Below, piece by piece: positions 42,698 through 52,296 of a stretch of DNA of 64,000 bases. How positions within the stretch are numbered: the first letter of the stretch is position 1; every line of letters begins with the position of its first letter. The stretch covers positions 5,642,001 to 5,706,000 of the forward strand of contig NZ_CP024608.1 in NCBI RefSeq assembly GCF_002752675.1, read 5' to 3'. Origin of the DNA: Massilia violaceinigra (lineage in GTDB: Bacteria; Pseudomonadota; Gammaproteobacteria; Burkholderiales; Burkholderiaceae_D). The notes below the pieces were generated by a model that saw only the letters and a program-made list of their open reading frames with translations, searched no databases and was not told the origin of the DNA. The translations under genes and the position numbers were made by a program.

Positions 42698-44083
42698 TTA
42701 CGCCGCGCCGCGCACGCCCTTGCCCAGGCCGGCGTGGGCGATCAGCCACAGGCGCGACTGGTCCACCGCCGAGCCGATCTCGGCCGGGGTGAGGCGGCGC
42801 GCCACGATGGCCTTGTTGGCGTTGGCCGTTTCGTCGCCGGCGTCGGCCGCGAGCAGCATCCACATGTAGGAGCGCACGGCGTCGCGCGCCACGCCGCGCC
42901 CGCTGTTGTACATACCGCCCAGGTTGTACTGGGCCAGCGCGTGGCCCTGCTCGGCTGCCTGGCTGTACCAGTAGACGGCCATCGCATCATCCTGCGGCAC
43001 GCCCTGGCCGTTGGCGTACATGACGCCCAGGTTGTTCTGGGCGCTGGCGTCGCCCTGCTCGGCCGCGGTGCGGTACCAGTGCGCGGCCTGGCTGTCGTCG
43101 CGCGGCACGCCCTGGCCGCTGGCGTAGATCACGCCGAGGTTGAACTGGGCGTTGGCCGCGCCCTGTTCGGCGGCGCGCCGGTACCATTCGAGCGCGCGGT
43201 ACTCGTCGCGCGGGGTACCGCGCCCGTTGGCGTACATGCTGCCCAGATTGTATTGCGCCAGCACGTGACCCTGTTCGGCCGCGCGCGCGTACCACTGCAG
43301 CGCGCGGTGTTCATCCTGCTCGGCGCCCTGGCCGTTGGCCAGCATCACGCCCAGGTTGAACTGGGCGTCGCGGTCGCCCTGCTCGGCCGCGCGCTGCAGC
43401 CAGGCCACGGCGCGCAAGGGATCGGCGCGCACGCCCACGCCGTCGGCATAGGCCACGCCCACGTGGCGCTGGGCCATCGGGTTGCCTTGGGCTGCGGACT
43501 GGCGGAACCAGCACAGCGCCTGTTCGTCGCTGGCATCCACGCCCTGGCCGCGCTTGAACATCAGACCGAGGTTGAGCTGGGCCACGGCGTCGCTTTGCAG
43601 GGCCGCCTTGCGGAACCAGTTCATGGCCTGCTCATAACTGACCGGCGCGCCCTGCCCGGCAAGGTAGCATTCGGCCAGCAGGGTCTGGGCGCTGGCCGAT
43701 CCCTGCTCGGCGGCGCGCTGGAACCATGCCAGCGCCTGCTCGTGGTTCTGTTCGACGCCCTTCCCCTTGCGGTACATCAGCCCCAGGTTTTGCTGGGCCG
43801 ACGCCTCGCCCTGTTCGGCCGCGCGGCGGAACCAGCGCGCGGCCTCGGCATCGTTGTGGGCGACGCCGCGGCCGTGGTAATACATCGAACCGAGGTGATT
43901 CTGGGCGAATGCCAGCCCTTGCTGGGCCGCCAGCCGCAGCCAGGTGAAAGCGCTGTCGTAATCGCGCTCTTTTTTGCACATCAAACCCAGGTTGAACTGG
44001 GCGTACGCATTGCCGCGTTCTGCAGCTTGGCGGAACCACATGTAGGTTTGATAGTTCTCGCGGGTGGTGTTCTGGCGGTCCAT
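42698..44083 (-). CDS. Sel1-like repeat protein
   Basis: 461 residues built almost wholly from about twelve Sel1 repeats of 36 residues, each close to A-x-x-W-(F/Y)-R-x-A-A-E-Q-G-x-A-x-A-Q-x-N-L-G. It begins MDRQNTTRENYQTYMWFRQAA with no signal peptide, so it is probably cytoplasmic. The repeats form a helical solenoid used for protein binding. The last 60 residues, from GRGVARDAVRSYMWMLLAA, diverge and cap the fold. The near-identical repeats are recombination-prone. The partner is unknown and no linked gene suggests one. Confidence 0.92.
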   Translation of the reverse strand: MDRQNTTRENYQTYMWFRQAAERGNAYAQFNLGLMCKKERDYDSAFTWLRLAAQQGLAFAQNHLGSMYYHGRGVAHNDAEAARWFRRAAEQGEASAQQNLGLMYRKGKGVEQNHEQALAWFQRAAEQGSASAQTLLAECYLAGQGAPVSYEQAMNWFRKAALQSDAVAQLNLGLMFKRGQGVDASDEQALCWFRQSAAQGNPMAQRHVGVAYADGVGVRADPLRAVAWLQRAAEQGDRDAQFNLGVMLANGQGAEQDEHRALQWYARAAEQGHVLAQYNLGSMYANGRGTPRDEYRALEWYRRAAEQGAANAQFNLGVIYASGQGVPRDDSQAAHWYRTAAEQGDASAQNNLGVMYANGQGVPQDDAMAVYWYSQAAEQGHALAQYNLGGMYNSGRGVARDAVRSYMWMLLAADAGDETANANKAIVARRLTPAEIGSAVDQSRLWLIAHAGLGKGVRGAA

Positions 44084-44243
44084 GCTTCATCCTCCGGCGC
44101 CAACGCCGTTGAAACTGCAGGATTATCGGGCTGCAACAGGCAATAAGCGACCTGAGAAGTATTGCTAAAATTTTAATAGGACAAGCGTGCCGGAGTTTGA
44201 CTGGGAACAAGCGGACCCGCAGGTGGGCGCGTTAGGCGGCATG

Positions 44244-44278
44244 AAAAAACCCCGCTGAGATCGCTCTCAGCGGGGTTT
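44244..44278 (-). terminator. Strong intrinsic terminator of the TonB-receptor gene
   Basis: AAACCCCGCTGAGA tcgc TCTCAGCGGGGTTT is a perfect 14-bp stem. Read on the minus strand it is followed by TTTTTT. It lies 37 bp downstream of the receptor stop codon and separates it from the Sel1-repeat gene. Confidence 0.9.
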
Positions 44279-44314
44279 GGTTTCGGCCTGAAACAAATTA
44301 TGGCTTGTGCCTGC

Positions 44315-46327
44315 TTAAAACTTGGTGCGAACGCCGAACAGGAAATTTCGGCCGGGCAGTGGCGAGACCTCTTTTAATACCGAGGTCGACAGGCGGATGT
44401 CCTCGTTCAACAGATTGCGCGCGATCATGAACCAGGTCAGGTCGACGCTGCCGATATGCTGGGTATACGACACATTCGCGTTGAGCTGGGTATAACCGGG
44501 CGTGGCGTTCTGCTCGAAACTGGCGAGCCGGTCCTGGCTTTGGGCGCGCACCACCGACATGCCGGTACGCACGGCGCCGCTGCGATAGCCGACATCGGCG
44601 CCGATGCGCGAGGCCGGTTGCAGCGGCAGGTTGCCGCCGTGATCGAGCTTGCCGCGCGAGGTGTCGGCAAAGGCGCGCAGGGACAGGCCGGCGCCGTGCT
44701 GGTTGTAGGTCACTTCCGCTTCGGCGCCGCGGATGCTGGCGTCGGCCTGCTGGTAAATGCGCTGCAGCAGTTCCTCGCCCGGATTGCCTTCCTCATCCAT
44801 CATGGCGCCGCTGATATTGCCGTAGATGAAATCCTTGACCTTGTTCTGGAACACGTTGGCCTTCCAGCGCACCAGGCCCGACACTTTCTGCAGCGACAGC
44901 TCGATATTGCGCGAGGTTTCCTTTTTAAAGTCGGCGTTGCCGATATCGAAGGTCTGGGTGGCGTCGTGCGGGCCGCCCGAATACAGTTCCTCGGTGGCCG
45001 GTGCGCGCTGGGCCACCGACACGGTTGCACCGGTCGCGTAGCCGGGCATGAACGGCCACAGCGCGCCCACCGAATACGAACCGAGGTCGAACTTGCGGTC
45101 CTGGTGGCCCAGCGGCTTGCGCTTGACCGATTCCAGGCGCGCGCCGGCATTGACCCGCACCGGGCCGAATTCGCGTTCCTCGACCAGGAAGGCCGCCCTC
45201 GAAGTCGAGTGCGTGACCGGCACCGTGTCCGGGCCGCCTTCGGCGCTCAGGGCGCTAAAGTGGGTATTCTCGGTCTGCATGCCCAGGGTGCCGTGCCAGC
45301 CGGCCAGCGGCGCGTGGGTCAGCTCGGCGCGGGTTTCCAGCGCGCGGTTCTTGAACAGCACTTCCGGATGGTTGTCGTCGTCCAGTTCGGCATGGTCGTA
45401 ATCGGTATAGCCGAACTTGATCCTGATGTTCTCGACGCCGGCAAACGGCATCTTGAACAGGGAATCGGCATCGTAGCGGATCTGCGACTGGTCGATCTGC
45501 GAGCCTTCCAGGCTGGGAATGCCGTAGCGGTTGTTGAGCGTGGCCACCGACACACCGGCATGGCCCCAGTCGCCGATGACCGAGGCGCCGGCGCCGACCG
45601 TATCCTGGCGCGTGAACGATTGCGGCAAGCGGCCCGAGGCCGAGCTTGGGTCGCCCAGCACGCGGTTGTCGGGAATCTTGTAGTCGTCGGCGCGGCGGAT
45701 ATTGCCATCGATGTGCAGGCCGATATGGCCGACCGCGCCATCGAGCGCGCCCGAGGCGCTGCGGCCGCGGTCCACAGTGCCGTAGCGGGTTTCGAACTGG
45801 CCGGCCGGTTTGGCTTCGAGCGCGGTCGGGATGCGTTCGTTGACCACGTTGACCAGGCCGCCAATAGCGCCCGAGCCGTACAGCAAGGCGGCCGGGCCGC
45901 GCAGGATTTCGATCTGGCGCGCCACGGCGCCGTCGGCCGATACCGCATGGTCGTTCGACAGGCCGGAGACGTCGGCCACCGCCATGCCGTTTTCCAGCAT
46001 CTTCACGCGCGAGCCTTCCAGCCCGCGGATGATGGGGCGCGAGGCGCCGGCGCCGAAGCCCGACGCGGACACGCCCAGTTCCTGCGATAGCGTTTCGCCG
46101 AGCGAGGAGCCGAGCTTGTCGCGCAGTTCGTCGCCGGACAGGATCTTGGCGGGCGCCAGAATCTGGTCGCCTTCGGACTTGCCGAACGGATTGGCGGTAA
46201 CGATCACCTTGGGTACGACGGGATCGGCGGCGGCGGAAGCGGCGGCGGCAACTTGCGCATTGGCGTGGTTCAGGGCGGACAGGGCGGACAGAATCGCGCT
46301 GGCAAGCAGCGTACGTTGGACATTCAT
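44315..46327 (-). CDS. TonB-dependent outer-membrane receptor, ZnuD-like
   Basis: 670 residues from the ATG at 46327 (MNVQRTLLASAILSALSAL, signal peptide ending near HANAQ); the longer frame adds a non-signal segment. The plug domain (about 45–160) has IIRGLEGSRVKMLENGM and ILRGPAALLYGSGAIGGLVN. The barrel ends in FLFGVRTKF with the terminal Phe expected for outer-membrane assembly. The sequence around NKVKDFIYGNISG and a His/Asp-rich loop (YDHAELDDDNHPE) resemble the zinc receptor ZnuD. The preceding gene encodes a DUF2946 protein, a frequent neighbour of metal receptors. Zinc or another metal is the likely substrate; no clear Zur site was found. Confidence 0.9.
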   Translation of the reverse strand: MNVQRTLLASAILSALSALNHANAQVAAAASAAADPVVPKVIVTANPFGKSEGDQILAPAKILSGDELRDKLGSSLGETLSQELGVSASGFGAGASRPIIRGLEGSRVKMLENGMAVADVSGLSNDHAVSADGAVARQIEILRGPAALLYGSGAIGGLVNVVNERIPTALEAKPAGQFETRYGTVDRGRSASGALDGAVGHIGLHIDGNIRRADDYKIPDNRVLGDPSSASGRLPQSFTRQDTVGAGASVIGDWGHAGVSVATLNNRYGIPSLEGSQIDQSQIRYDADSLFKMPFAGVENIRIKFGYTDYDHAELDDDNHPEVLFKNRALETRAELTHAPLAGWHGTLGMQTENTHFSALSAEGGPDTVPVTHSTSRAAFLVEEREFGPVRVNAGARLESVKRKPLGHQDRKFDLGSYSVGALWPFMPGYATGATVSVAQRAPATEELYSGGPHDATQTFDIGNADFKKETSRNIELSLQKVSGLVRWKANVFQNKVKDFIYGNISGAMMDEEGNPGEELLQRIYQQADASIRGAEAEVTYNQHGAGLSLRAFADTSRGKLDHGGNLPLQPASRIGADVGYRSGAVRTGMSVVRAQSQDRLASFEQNATPGYTQLNANVSYTQHIGSVDLTWFMIARNLLNEDIRLSTSVLKEVSPLPGRNFLFGVRTKF

Positions 46328-46420
46328 GTAAAAAACCTCAGGCAAACAAAAAGTGACAGACAGGCGCACGCGGGCAGGCCGCGCGCGGCCTGACGTATGC
46401 ACAGAAACAGGGTATGGCTG

Positions 46421-46777
46421 TCAGGCCTGAGGTGGTCCGCGCGGTTCGAACGCGTTCAGCGTGCGCGCGCGCGCCGCCTGGGGGGAAATCGATGCGGCCG
46501 GCGCCAGCGCGGCATCGGCGAAGATGAAACCGTGCGCATGGCTGGGCAACGGTCCGGCCAGCTGGGCAAAGGCCAGACACTGGTCGCAGCTCTGGTCGCG
46601 GGCGATGGCGCGCGAGAGCGCACTGCCCTCCCCGTCAGGCTGCGGCTGCGCCTCGGCCTGGGCCTGGCCGCCGGCGGAGGCCGTGCTCCAATGCGACATC
46701 ACGTGCATGGTCGCCATCTGCTGCGACATCAGCAGCAGAAGCGACAACAGGATGCGAATGGAGAACTGGCGGGTCAT
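46421..46777 (-). CDS. DUF2946 family protein
   Basis: 118 residues with an N-terminal hydrophobic leader (MTRQFSIRILLSLLLLMS). It has a His-containing start (ATMHVMSHWS) and the family's CDQCLAF motif, followed by a second hydrophobic part (HAHGFIF). Such small exported proteins are found beside TonB receptors for copper or zinc, and the Cys and His residues suggest metal binding. The gene is 93 bp upstream of the receptor on the same strand and probably cotranscribed with it. Function has not been established for the family, to my knowledge. Confidence 0.8.
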   Translation of the reverse strand: MTRQFSIRILLSLLLLMSQQMATMHVMSHWSTASAGGQAQAEAQPQPDGEGSALSRAIARDQSCDQCLAFAQLAGPLPSHAHGFIFADAALAPAASISPQAARARTLNAFEPRGPPQA

Positions 46778-46798
46778 GGTGCCAATATTGTAAAGCGA

Positions 46799-47452
46799 TC
46801 AGGCGCTTTGCGGCACTTTTTTTGCCAGCAGTGCGGCGTCGGCCATCTGGCGCAGGTAATCGGGCACCTTGGCCGCGCTCAGTTTGTTCATCGACACAAG
46901 CAACTGGGGCGCGAGCGAACCGAATCCATAAGTGTCGCCCAGATGGCGCGCGATGTGGATCAGCACCTCGGCCGCCACCTCGGCATCGGACTCGGCGCGG
47001 TGGGCGGCGCTGCGAAAGCGGATGCCCAATTGGCCAGACAACAGGCCCAGCTTGTAACTCGACAAGCCCGGAAACACCCGGCGCGACAGCTTGAGCGAAC
47101 ACACCAGCCCCTCGTGCGCCGTCGCCAGTCCCAGCCGCTCCGCCTCGGCCTTGAGGAATTTTTCGTCGAAGCTGGCGTTATGGGCCGACAGGGCGTCGCA
47201 GCCGATAAAGTCGAGCAGTTGCGGCAGCACGTGCTCGACCGGCGGCGCCGAATCGACCATGGCCTGCGAAATGCCGGTCAGCTGGGAAATAAAGTAGGGA
47301 ATGCGCGCGCCGCAATTGACCAGCGACACATAGCGCTCGGTCACGCGGCCGTCGACGATGCGCAGCGCGGCCACTTCGGTGATGCGGTCGCCGCTGGCCG
47401 GCGACAAACCCGTGGTCTCGAAATCGAGCATGACGATCGGTTTCTCGAACAC
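46799..47452 (-). CDS. 3'–5' exonuclease of the DnaQ (DEDDh) family
   Basis: 217 residues. The exonuclease core shows all three motifs: LDFETTGLSP (Exo I, near residue 9), SAHNASFDEKFL (Exo II, near 89) and HRAESDAEV (Exo III, with the histidine of the DEDDh type, near 150). It could be a stand-alone proofreading-like nuclease acting on DNA or RNA ends. The last 45 residues are not part of the nuclease fold. It lies between the Hsp70-like gene (eight bases upstream) and the DUF2946 gene and may be cotranscribed with the former. Confidence 0.9.
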   Translation of the reverse strand: MFEKPIVMLDFETTGLSPASGDRITEVAALRIVDGRVTERYVSLVNCGARIPYFISQLTGISQAMVDSAPPVEHVLPQLLDFIGCDALSAHNASFDEKFLKAEAERLGLATAHEGLVCSLKLSRRVFPGLSSYKLGLLSGQLGIRFRSAAHRAESDAEVAAEVLIHIARHLGDTYGFGSLAPQLLVSMNKLSAAKVPDYLRQMADAALLAKKVPQSA

Positions 47453-47460
47453 GGCGCGTC

Positions 47461-48711
47461 CTAACCGAACTTGCGCACGGCGTCGAGCGCGAGGCCGGCG
47501 CCGATGCTGCCGAACAGGTCGCCTTCGACCTTGAGCGCGTTCGGCACCAGCGCGCCTATGCGCTCGCGCAACATGCGCACGCCGCTCGAGCCGCCGGTGA
47601 AGAACACGGTGTCGACCGCATCCGGGGACACGCCGGCATCGGCCAGCAGTTTCAGAACGGTCTGGTCGATGCTGCCGACCAGGTGGCTGATGGCTTCGTC
47701 GAACTCGCTGCGCTGCAGCAGCAGGTCGACCGGCGGCGACAGGCGGTCCAGCGCGAGCGTGGCGCTGGCCGCGTCGGACAGGGCGATCTTGCCCTCTTCC
47801 ACCTGCATCGCCAGCCAGTGGCCGGAGCGCTCCTCGATCAGGCGCTGCAGACGGCCCAGCTTGTCCGGCTCGCGGGCGTCGCGCGCCACGTCGGCCAGCT
47901 GCGCCGCGGCCTTCTTGGTGTAGGCCAGGTTGATGGTGTGCCAGGTCGCCAGGTTGAAGAAATAGCTCGACGGGATCGCGCTATTGTTATTGAGCAGGGT
48001 CTGGTAACCGAGCAGCGGCATCACCGACGCCAGGCTCAGGTATTTATCGAAGTCGGTGCCGCCGATGTGCACCCCGCCAGTGGCGAGGATATCGTCGCGC
48101 CGCTCGGCCTTGAGCGCCCGTTCGGGCGACAGGCGCACCAGCGAAAAGTCGGAGGTACCGCCGCCGATGTCGGCGATCAGCACCAGTTCCTCGCGCCGGA
48201 TCTGCGACTCGTAGTCGAAGGCGGCCGCGATCGGCTCGTACTGGAAGGCCACGTGCTCGAAGCCGACCGAACGCGCCACCTCGGCCAGGGTATCCTCGGC
48301 CAGGCGGTCGGCGGCCGTGCTGTCGTCGATGAAGAACACGGGACGGCCGAACACGGCCGAGTTGAAGCTGCGCCCCGCTTCGCGTTCGGCACGGCGCTTG
48401 ACCTCGCCGATGAAGTGCGAGAGCAGCATGCGGAACGGCAAGGCGCGCCCGCCGACCTCGGTCTGGCCGTCGATCAGGCTCGTGCCGAGCAAGCTCTTGA
48501 GCGAGCGCATGAGGCGCCCCTCGTAGCCGGCAAGATAGCCTGCCAGGGCCGCGCGGCCATAGCTGACCTCCTCGTCCTCGGCGTTAAAAAACACCACCGA
48601 GGGCAAGGTAGCCTTGCCATCCTCGAGGGCGAGCAGAGCCGACTGACCGGGGCGGACCCAGCCTACTGTTGAGTTTGACGTTCCGAAATCGACGCCGCAA
48701 GCATTCGCCAT
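47461..48711 (-). CDS. Hsp70-like chaperone protein (YegD type)
   Basis: 416 residues from the ATG at 48711 with AAAGGG upstream; the longer frame (to 49089) runs over the divergent regulator and was rejected. It contains only the actin-like ATPase part of Hsp70: the phosphate loop VDFGTSNSTVGW at the start, IADIGGGTSDFSLV near residue 195 and FTGGSSGVRMLRE near 375. There is no substrate-binding lid domain, as in E. coli YegD. The substrate is unknown. It is divergent from a LacI regulator with about 195 bp between starts. Confidence 0.92.
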   Translation of the reverse strand: MANACGVDFGTSNSTVGWVRPGQSALLALEDGKATLPSVVFFNAEDEEVSYGRAALAGYLAGYEGRLMRSLKSLLGTSLIDGQTEVGGRALPFRMLLSHFIGEVKRRAEREAGRSFNSAVFGRPVFFIDDSTAADRLAEDTLAEVARSVGFEHVAFQYEPIAAAFDYESQIRREELVLIADIGGGTSDFSLVRLSPERALKAERRDDILATGGVHIGGTDFDKYLSLASVMPLLGYQTLLNNNSAIPSSYFFNLATWHTINLAYTKKAAAQLADVARDAREPDKLGRLQRLIEERSGHWLAMQVEEGKIALSDAASATLALDRLSPPVDLLLQRSEFDEAISHLVGSIDQTVLKLLADAGVSPDAVDTVFFTGGSSGVRMLRERIGALVPNALKVEGDLFGSIGAGLALDAVRKFG

Positions 48712-48907
48712 GGTACCCTTTAGATTAAGGGGCGATATTATACCAGAGTACGGCTGAAGCGGGCATCCCCTTGGATTGTCGCCGTGGAGCAACTGAAAAG
48801 CACCGATTCCCGCCTTGCCAAATTTCTCTACAGTAAAAGTATTGCCACATAGAAAGCCAGGGTCTACACTGGGCAGTCCAGCAAGGATTGTTATCCAGAA
48901 GAAATTA

Positions 48908-49981
48908 ATGACCCACACCCCCGCGCCGCTGCATCCGAGCATTGCCGACCTCAAGGAGCTGATCCATAGCGAAGCGCGCCGGGTCACCTCGTATGACGTG
49001 GCCAGCGCGGCGGGCGTGTCGCAGTCGGCCGTGTCGCGCTGCTTCAAGCCGGGCGCGAGCGTGTCGAAAGCGACCTTCGCGCGGGTCATGCAGGCCGCGG
49101 CCGAGCTCGACTATACGCCGAACGCGGCCGCGCGCAGCCTGATCACGCGCCGCTCCAACCTGATCGCGGTGGTGCTGTCGGACATCGTGACCCTGCACTA
49201 TCCCCAGATCCTGTCCGAGCTGAGCCGGCAATTCGGCCAGCACGGCATGCGCGTGCTGCTGTTTTCGCTGGCGCGCGAAGGCGATATCGGCGCCACCCTG
49301 GCCGATGTCTGGCAGCACCAGGTCGACGGCGCGGTGCTGGCCGCCACCCTGACCCACGAACAGGCCGCCGAATTCGAGCGGCGCCGCATTCCCTTCGTGC
49401 TGTTCAACCGCACCCTGCGCGACCGTACCGTCAACGCCGTCGTGTGCGACCAGGTGGAAGGAGCGCGCCTGCTGGTGTCGCGCCTGGCGGCGGGCGGGCA
49501 CAAGCGTTTCGCCATGATCGACGGCCCGCACGATTCGGCCATCGCGCAGGACCGCAAGCGCGGCGTGGCCGGGCGCCTGGCCGAGCTGGGCCTGCCCGCG
49601 CCCCTGGTCGTCAGCGGCGACTACGACTACGCCAGCGGCGGGCGCGGCCTGCGCGAAATCATCGCCGGCCTGGGCCGGCTGCCGGACGCGGTCATGTGCG
49701 GCAACGACATCATGGCCATCGGCTGCCTGGACACGGCGCGCCACCACCTGGGGCTGGACGTGCCGGGCCAGTTGTCAGTGACTGGCTTCGACGGCATGGC
49801 GCCGGCGGGCTGGCTCAGCTACAACCTGACCACCCTGCGCCAACCGGTGCAGACCATGACCCTGGCCGCCAGCGCGATGCTGACCGGCCTCATCTGCACC
49901 AGCACGGGCTGCCCCGAGCGGCGCGTGTTTTCCGCCACCGTGGTCGAGGGCGCCACGGCGCGCCTGGGACCGGGCGCCTGA
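48908..49981 (+). CDS. LacI family transcriptional regulator
   Basis: 357 residues from ATG 48908. The helix-turn-helix (about residues 25–75) reads VTSYDVASAAGVSQSAVSRCF and NAAARSLITRRSNLIAVV. A periplasmic-binding-protein-like effector domain (about 85–340) follows, with LFNRTLRD, MCGNDIMAIGCLD and VTGFDGMAPAGW. Regulators of this family bind sugars or related small molecules. No sugar-use genes are adjacent, so the target lies elsewhere or the regulator is orphaned. The upstream region shared with the Hsp70-like gene is moderately AT-rich. Confidence 0.92.
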   Translation: MTHTPAPLHPSIADLKELIHSEARRVTSYDVASAAGVSQSAVSRCFKPGASVSKATFARVMQAAAELDYTPNAAARSLITRRSNLIAVVLSDIVTLHYPQILSELSRQFGQHGMRVLLFSLAREGDIGATLADVWQHQVDGAVLAATLTHEQAAEFERRRIPFVLFNRTLRDRTVNAVVCDQVEGARLLVSRLAAGGHKRFAMIDGPHDSAIAQDRKRGVAGRLAELGLPAPLVVSGDYDYASGGRGLREIIAGLGRLPDAVMCGNDIMAIGCLDTARHHLGLDVPGQLSVTGFDGMAPAGWLSYNLTTLRQPVQTMTLAASAMLTGLICTSTGCPERRVFSATVVEGATARLGPGA

Positions 49982-50119
49982 GACGAGGTCGTCACCCGCT
50001 TCAAAAAGTTCCCTCCAAAACGCACCCGCTTGACCCGCGCCAAAGCCCGCATGCCGGGGAATCGTGCGCCGGGGCGCGCTCGCTATAGTCATCCGTGACA
50101 TCGATGCATGGAGAGCCTG

Positions 50120-51715
50120 ATGAGCGTGACGATCCTACCCGGCCAGGGCGAGCTGGCCCATGACGAACAGCACACCCGCCCGCACGGCTGGCGGCGCTGG
50201 CTGTACGCAACCAATCACAAGGATATCGGCACGCTGTATCTGTGGTTTTCGCTCGGCATGTTCATGGCCGGCGGCGTGCTGGCCCTCTTCATCCGGCTCG
50301 AACTGTTCCAGCCCGGCCTGCAGTTTTTCTATCCGGAGCTGTACAACCAGTTCGTCACCGTGCACGGGCTGGTGATGGTGTTCGGGGCCATCATGCCGGC
50401 CTTCGTGGGCTTCGCCAACTGGATGATTCCCTTGCAGATCGGCGCGTCCGACATGGCGTTCGCGCGCATGAACAATTTTTCGTTCTGGCTGCTGCCGCCG
50501 GCCGCCGTGCTGCTGCTGGCGGCCTTCTCCACGGGCGGCGGCGCCAGCGCGTCGGGCTGGACCCTGTACCCGCCGCTGTCGCTGCAAATGGGCGCGGGGA
50601 TGGACCTGACCATCTTTGCCATCCACCTGATGGGCGCCTCGTCGATCATGGGCGCCATCAACATCATCACCACCATCCTCAACATGCGCGCGCCCGGCAT
50701 GGGCCTGATGAAGATGCCGATGTTCTGCTGGACCTGGCTGATCACCGCCTACCTCTTGATCGCCGTCATGCCGGTGCTGGCGTGCGCGGTGACCATGCTG
50801 CTCACCGACCGCCACTTCGGCACCACCTTCTTCAACGCGGCCGGCGGAGGCGATCCGATCATGTACCAGCACATTTTCTGGTTCTTCGGCCACCCGGAGG
50901 TGTACATCATGATCCTGCCCGGCTTCGGCATGATTTCGCACATCATTCCCGCCTTCGCGCGCAAGCCGCTGTTCGGCTACGCCTCGATGGTGTACGCCAC
51001 GGCCGCCATCGCCATCGTGTCGTTCATCGTCTGGGCGCACCACATGTTCACCACCGGCATGCCGGTCACGGCCCAGCTGTTCTTCATGTACGCCACCATG
51101 CTGGTCGCCGTGCCGACCGGGGTCAAGGTATTCAACTGGATCGCGACCATGTGGAACGGTTCCCTGACCCTGGAAACGCCGATGCTGTTCGCCATCGGCT
51201 TCATCTGGGTGTTCACCATCGGCGGACTGTCCGGCCTGCTGCTGGCGGTCGTTCCCATCGATATCCAGGTGCACGACACCTACTATGTCGTGGCGCACTT
51301 TCACTACGTGCTGGTGGCCGGCTCGCTGTTCTGCCTGTTCGCCGGCTTTTACTACTGGGTGCCGAAATGGACCGGCCACATGTACAACGAATGGCGCGGC
51401 AAGTTCCATTTCTGGAACTCGCTCATCTGGGTGAATGTGACCTTCTTCCCGATGCACTTCCTGGGGCTGGCCGGCATGCCGCGCCGCTATGCCGACTATG
51501 CCACGCAGTTCACGGACTTCCACATGCTCACCTCGGTTGGCGCTTTTCTGTTCGGACTGACGCAGGCATACTGGCTGTTTGCCGTCGTGCTGCCCACCGT
51601 GCGCGGGGGCGAGAAGGCCGCGGCCAAGCCGTGGGATGGCGCGGAGGGACTCGAATGGACGGTCCCCAGTCCCGCCCCCTTCCACACCTTTGAAACGCCG
51701 CCGCTGGTCAAGTAA
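50120..51715 (+). CDS. ctaD: Cytochrome c oxidase subunit I (aa3 type)
   Basis: 531 residues from ATG 50120 (GGAG six bases upstream; the ATG at 50108 is upstream of that site). Twelve membrane helices. Conserved residues for heme a, heme a3 and copper B are present: HGLVMVF near residue 78, [12 protein letters not shown] near 257 with the His-Tyr crosslink pair, VWAHHMFT near 305, and HFHYVLV near 395. The lysine-channel segment PTGVKVFNW is intact and the glutamate in HPEVY marks type A1. No subunit II, III or heme-assembly gene is adjacent, so this is a solitary copy. Its stop overlaps the DUF2244 gene. Confidence 0.96.
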   Translation: MSVTILPGQGELAHDEQHTRPHGWRRWLYATNHKDIGTLYLWFSLGMFMAGGVLALFIRLELFQPGLQFFYPELYNQFVTVHGLVMVFGAIMPAFVGFANWMIPLQIGASDMAFARMNNFSFWLLPPAAVLLLAAFSTGGGASASGWTLYPPLSLQMGAGMDLTIFAIHLMGASSIMGAINIITTILNMRAPGMGLMKMPMFCWTWLITAYLLIAVMPVLACAVTMLLTDRHFGTTFFNAAGGGDPIMYQHIFWFFGHPEVYIMILPGFGMISHIIPAFARKPLFGYASMVYATAAIAIVSFIVWAHHMFTTGMPVTAQLFFMYATMLVAVPTGVKVFNWIATMWNGSLTLETPMLFAIGFIWVFTIGGLSGLLLAVVPIDIQVHDTYYVVAHFHYVLVAGSLFCLFAGFYYWVPKWTGHMYNEWRGKFHFWNSLIWVNVTFFPMHFLGLAGMPRRYADYATQFTDFHMLTSVGAFLFGLTQAYWLFAVVLPTVRGGEKAAAKPWDGAEGLEWTVPSPAPFHTFETPPLVK

Positions 51716-52170
51716 TGCTCATGGAACGCGAATGGCTATTGAAGAAAAACTGTTCGATGTCGCCGCGCCAGGTGGGCGTGGCGTATGGCTTGCTGTGCCT
51801 GTTCCTGCTGGTGATCGGGCTGGGGTTTGCGCTGCATGGCGCGTGGTTCGTGCTGGTTTTTGCGCTGCTCGACATCGGCGTGCTGGCGGCGGCGCTGCTG
51901 TGCTATGCGCGCCACGCGGGCGACCGCGAACGCATCGCGCTCAATGACGGCTGCCTGCTCGTCGAGCGGGTCGAGGCGGGCCAGCTGAGGAGCATCAGGC
52001 TGGAGGCGTGCTGGACCCGCATCGCCATGCCGGACCGCCAGCGCAGCCTGATCGCGCTGGAGTCGCGCGGGGTGCGGGTCGAGATCGGCGGGTTTGTCGG
52101 GGAGGAATTGCGTGAACAGGTGGCGCAGGAATTGCGCAGCGAACTGCGCAAGACAGCGTTTTTGCGTTAA
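51715..52170 (+). CDS. DUF2244 membrane protein
   Basis: 151 residues; the ATG at 51715 shares its first base with the ctaD stop codon (TAATG). Two adjacent membrane helices (about residues 22–42 and 44–64) are followed by a cytoplasmic beta-rich domain with GCLLVERVEAGQ and the family ending RVEIGGFVGEELREQVAQEL. In other betaproteobacteria members lie inside oxidase gene clusters, which suggests a role in oxidase assembly or stability, but no function is known. Tight coupling to ctaD supports such a link. Confidence 0.85.
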   Translation: MLMEREWLLKKNCSMSPRQVGVAYGLLCLFLLVIGLGFALHGAWFVLVFALLDIGVLAAALLCYARHAGDRERIALNDGCLLVERVEAGQLRSIRLEACWTRIAMPDRQRSLIALESRGVRVEIGGFVGEELREQVAQELRSELRKTAFLR

Positions 52171-52260
52171 GAAAATGCGCGCGTGGGCGCGCTGGGTCGC
52201 GCTCGGCGACGGTCAGCCGTGGGTGGGTCGGGTCGCGGCTGACGCGGCAAGCACCAAGGC

Positions 52261-52287
52261 ACGGCGCGCGCATTGCGCACGCGCCGT
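52261..52287. terminator. Hairpin between the DUF2244 and chemoreceptor genes
   Basis: ACGGCGCG and CGCGCCGT form a perfect 8-bp stem around an 11-base loop that is itself self-complementary (GCGCATTGCGC-like). It lies ten bases before the end of the convergent chemoreceptor gene. It lacks a T-run. Confidence 0.35.
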
Positions 52288-52296
52288 GAACCTGCG

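Noticed and set aside
42698..44083. Tandem DNA repeats of about 108 bp as a CRISPR-like or satellite array
   Set aside because: The periodicity is that of 36-residue Sel1 repeats in a continuous reading frame.
44456..46090. 544-codon open frame on the plus strand
   Set aside because: Antisense to the TonB receptor; no protein-like pattern.
50135..51685. 516-codon open frame on the minus strand
   Set aside because: Antisense to ctaD; composition (His, Gln, Gly, Asp) is the mirror of membrane-helix codons.
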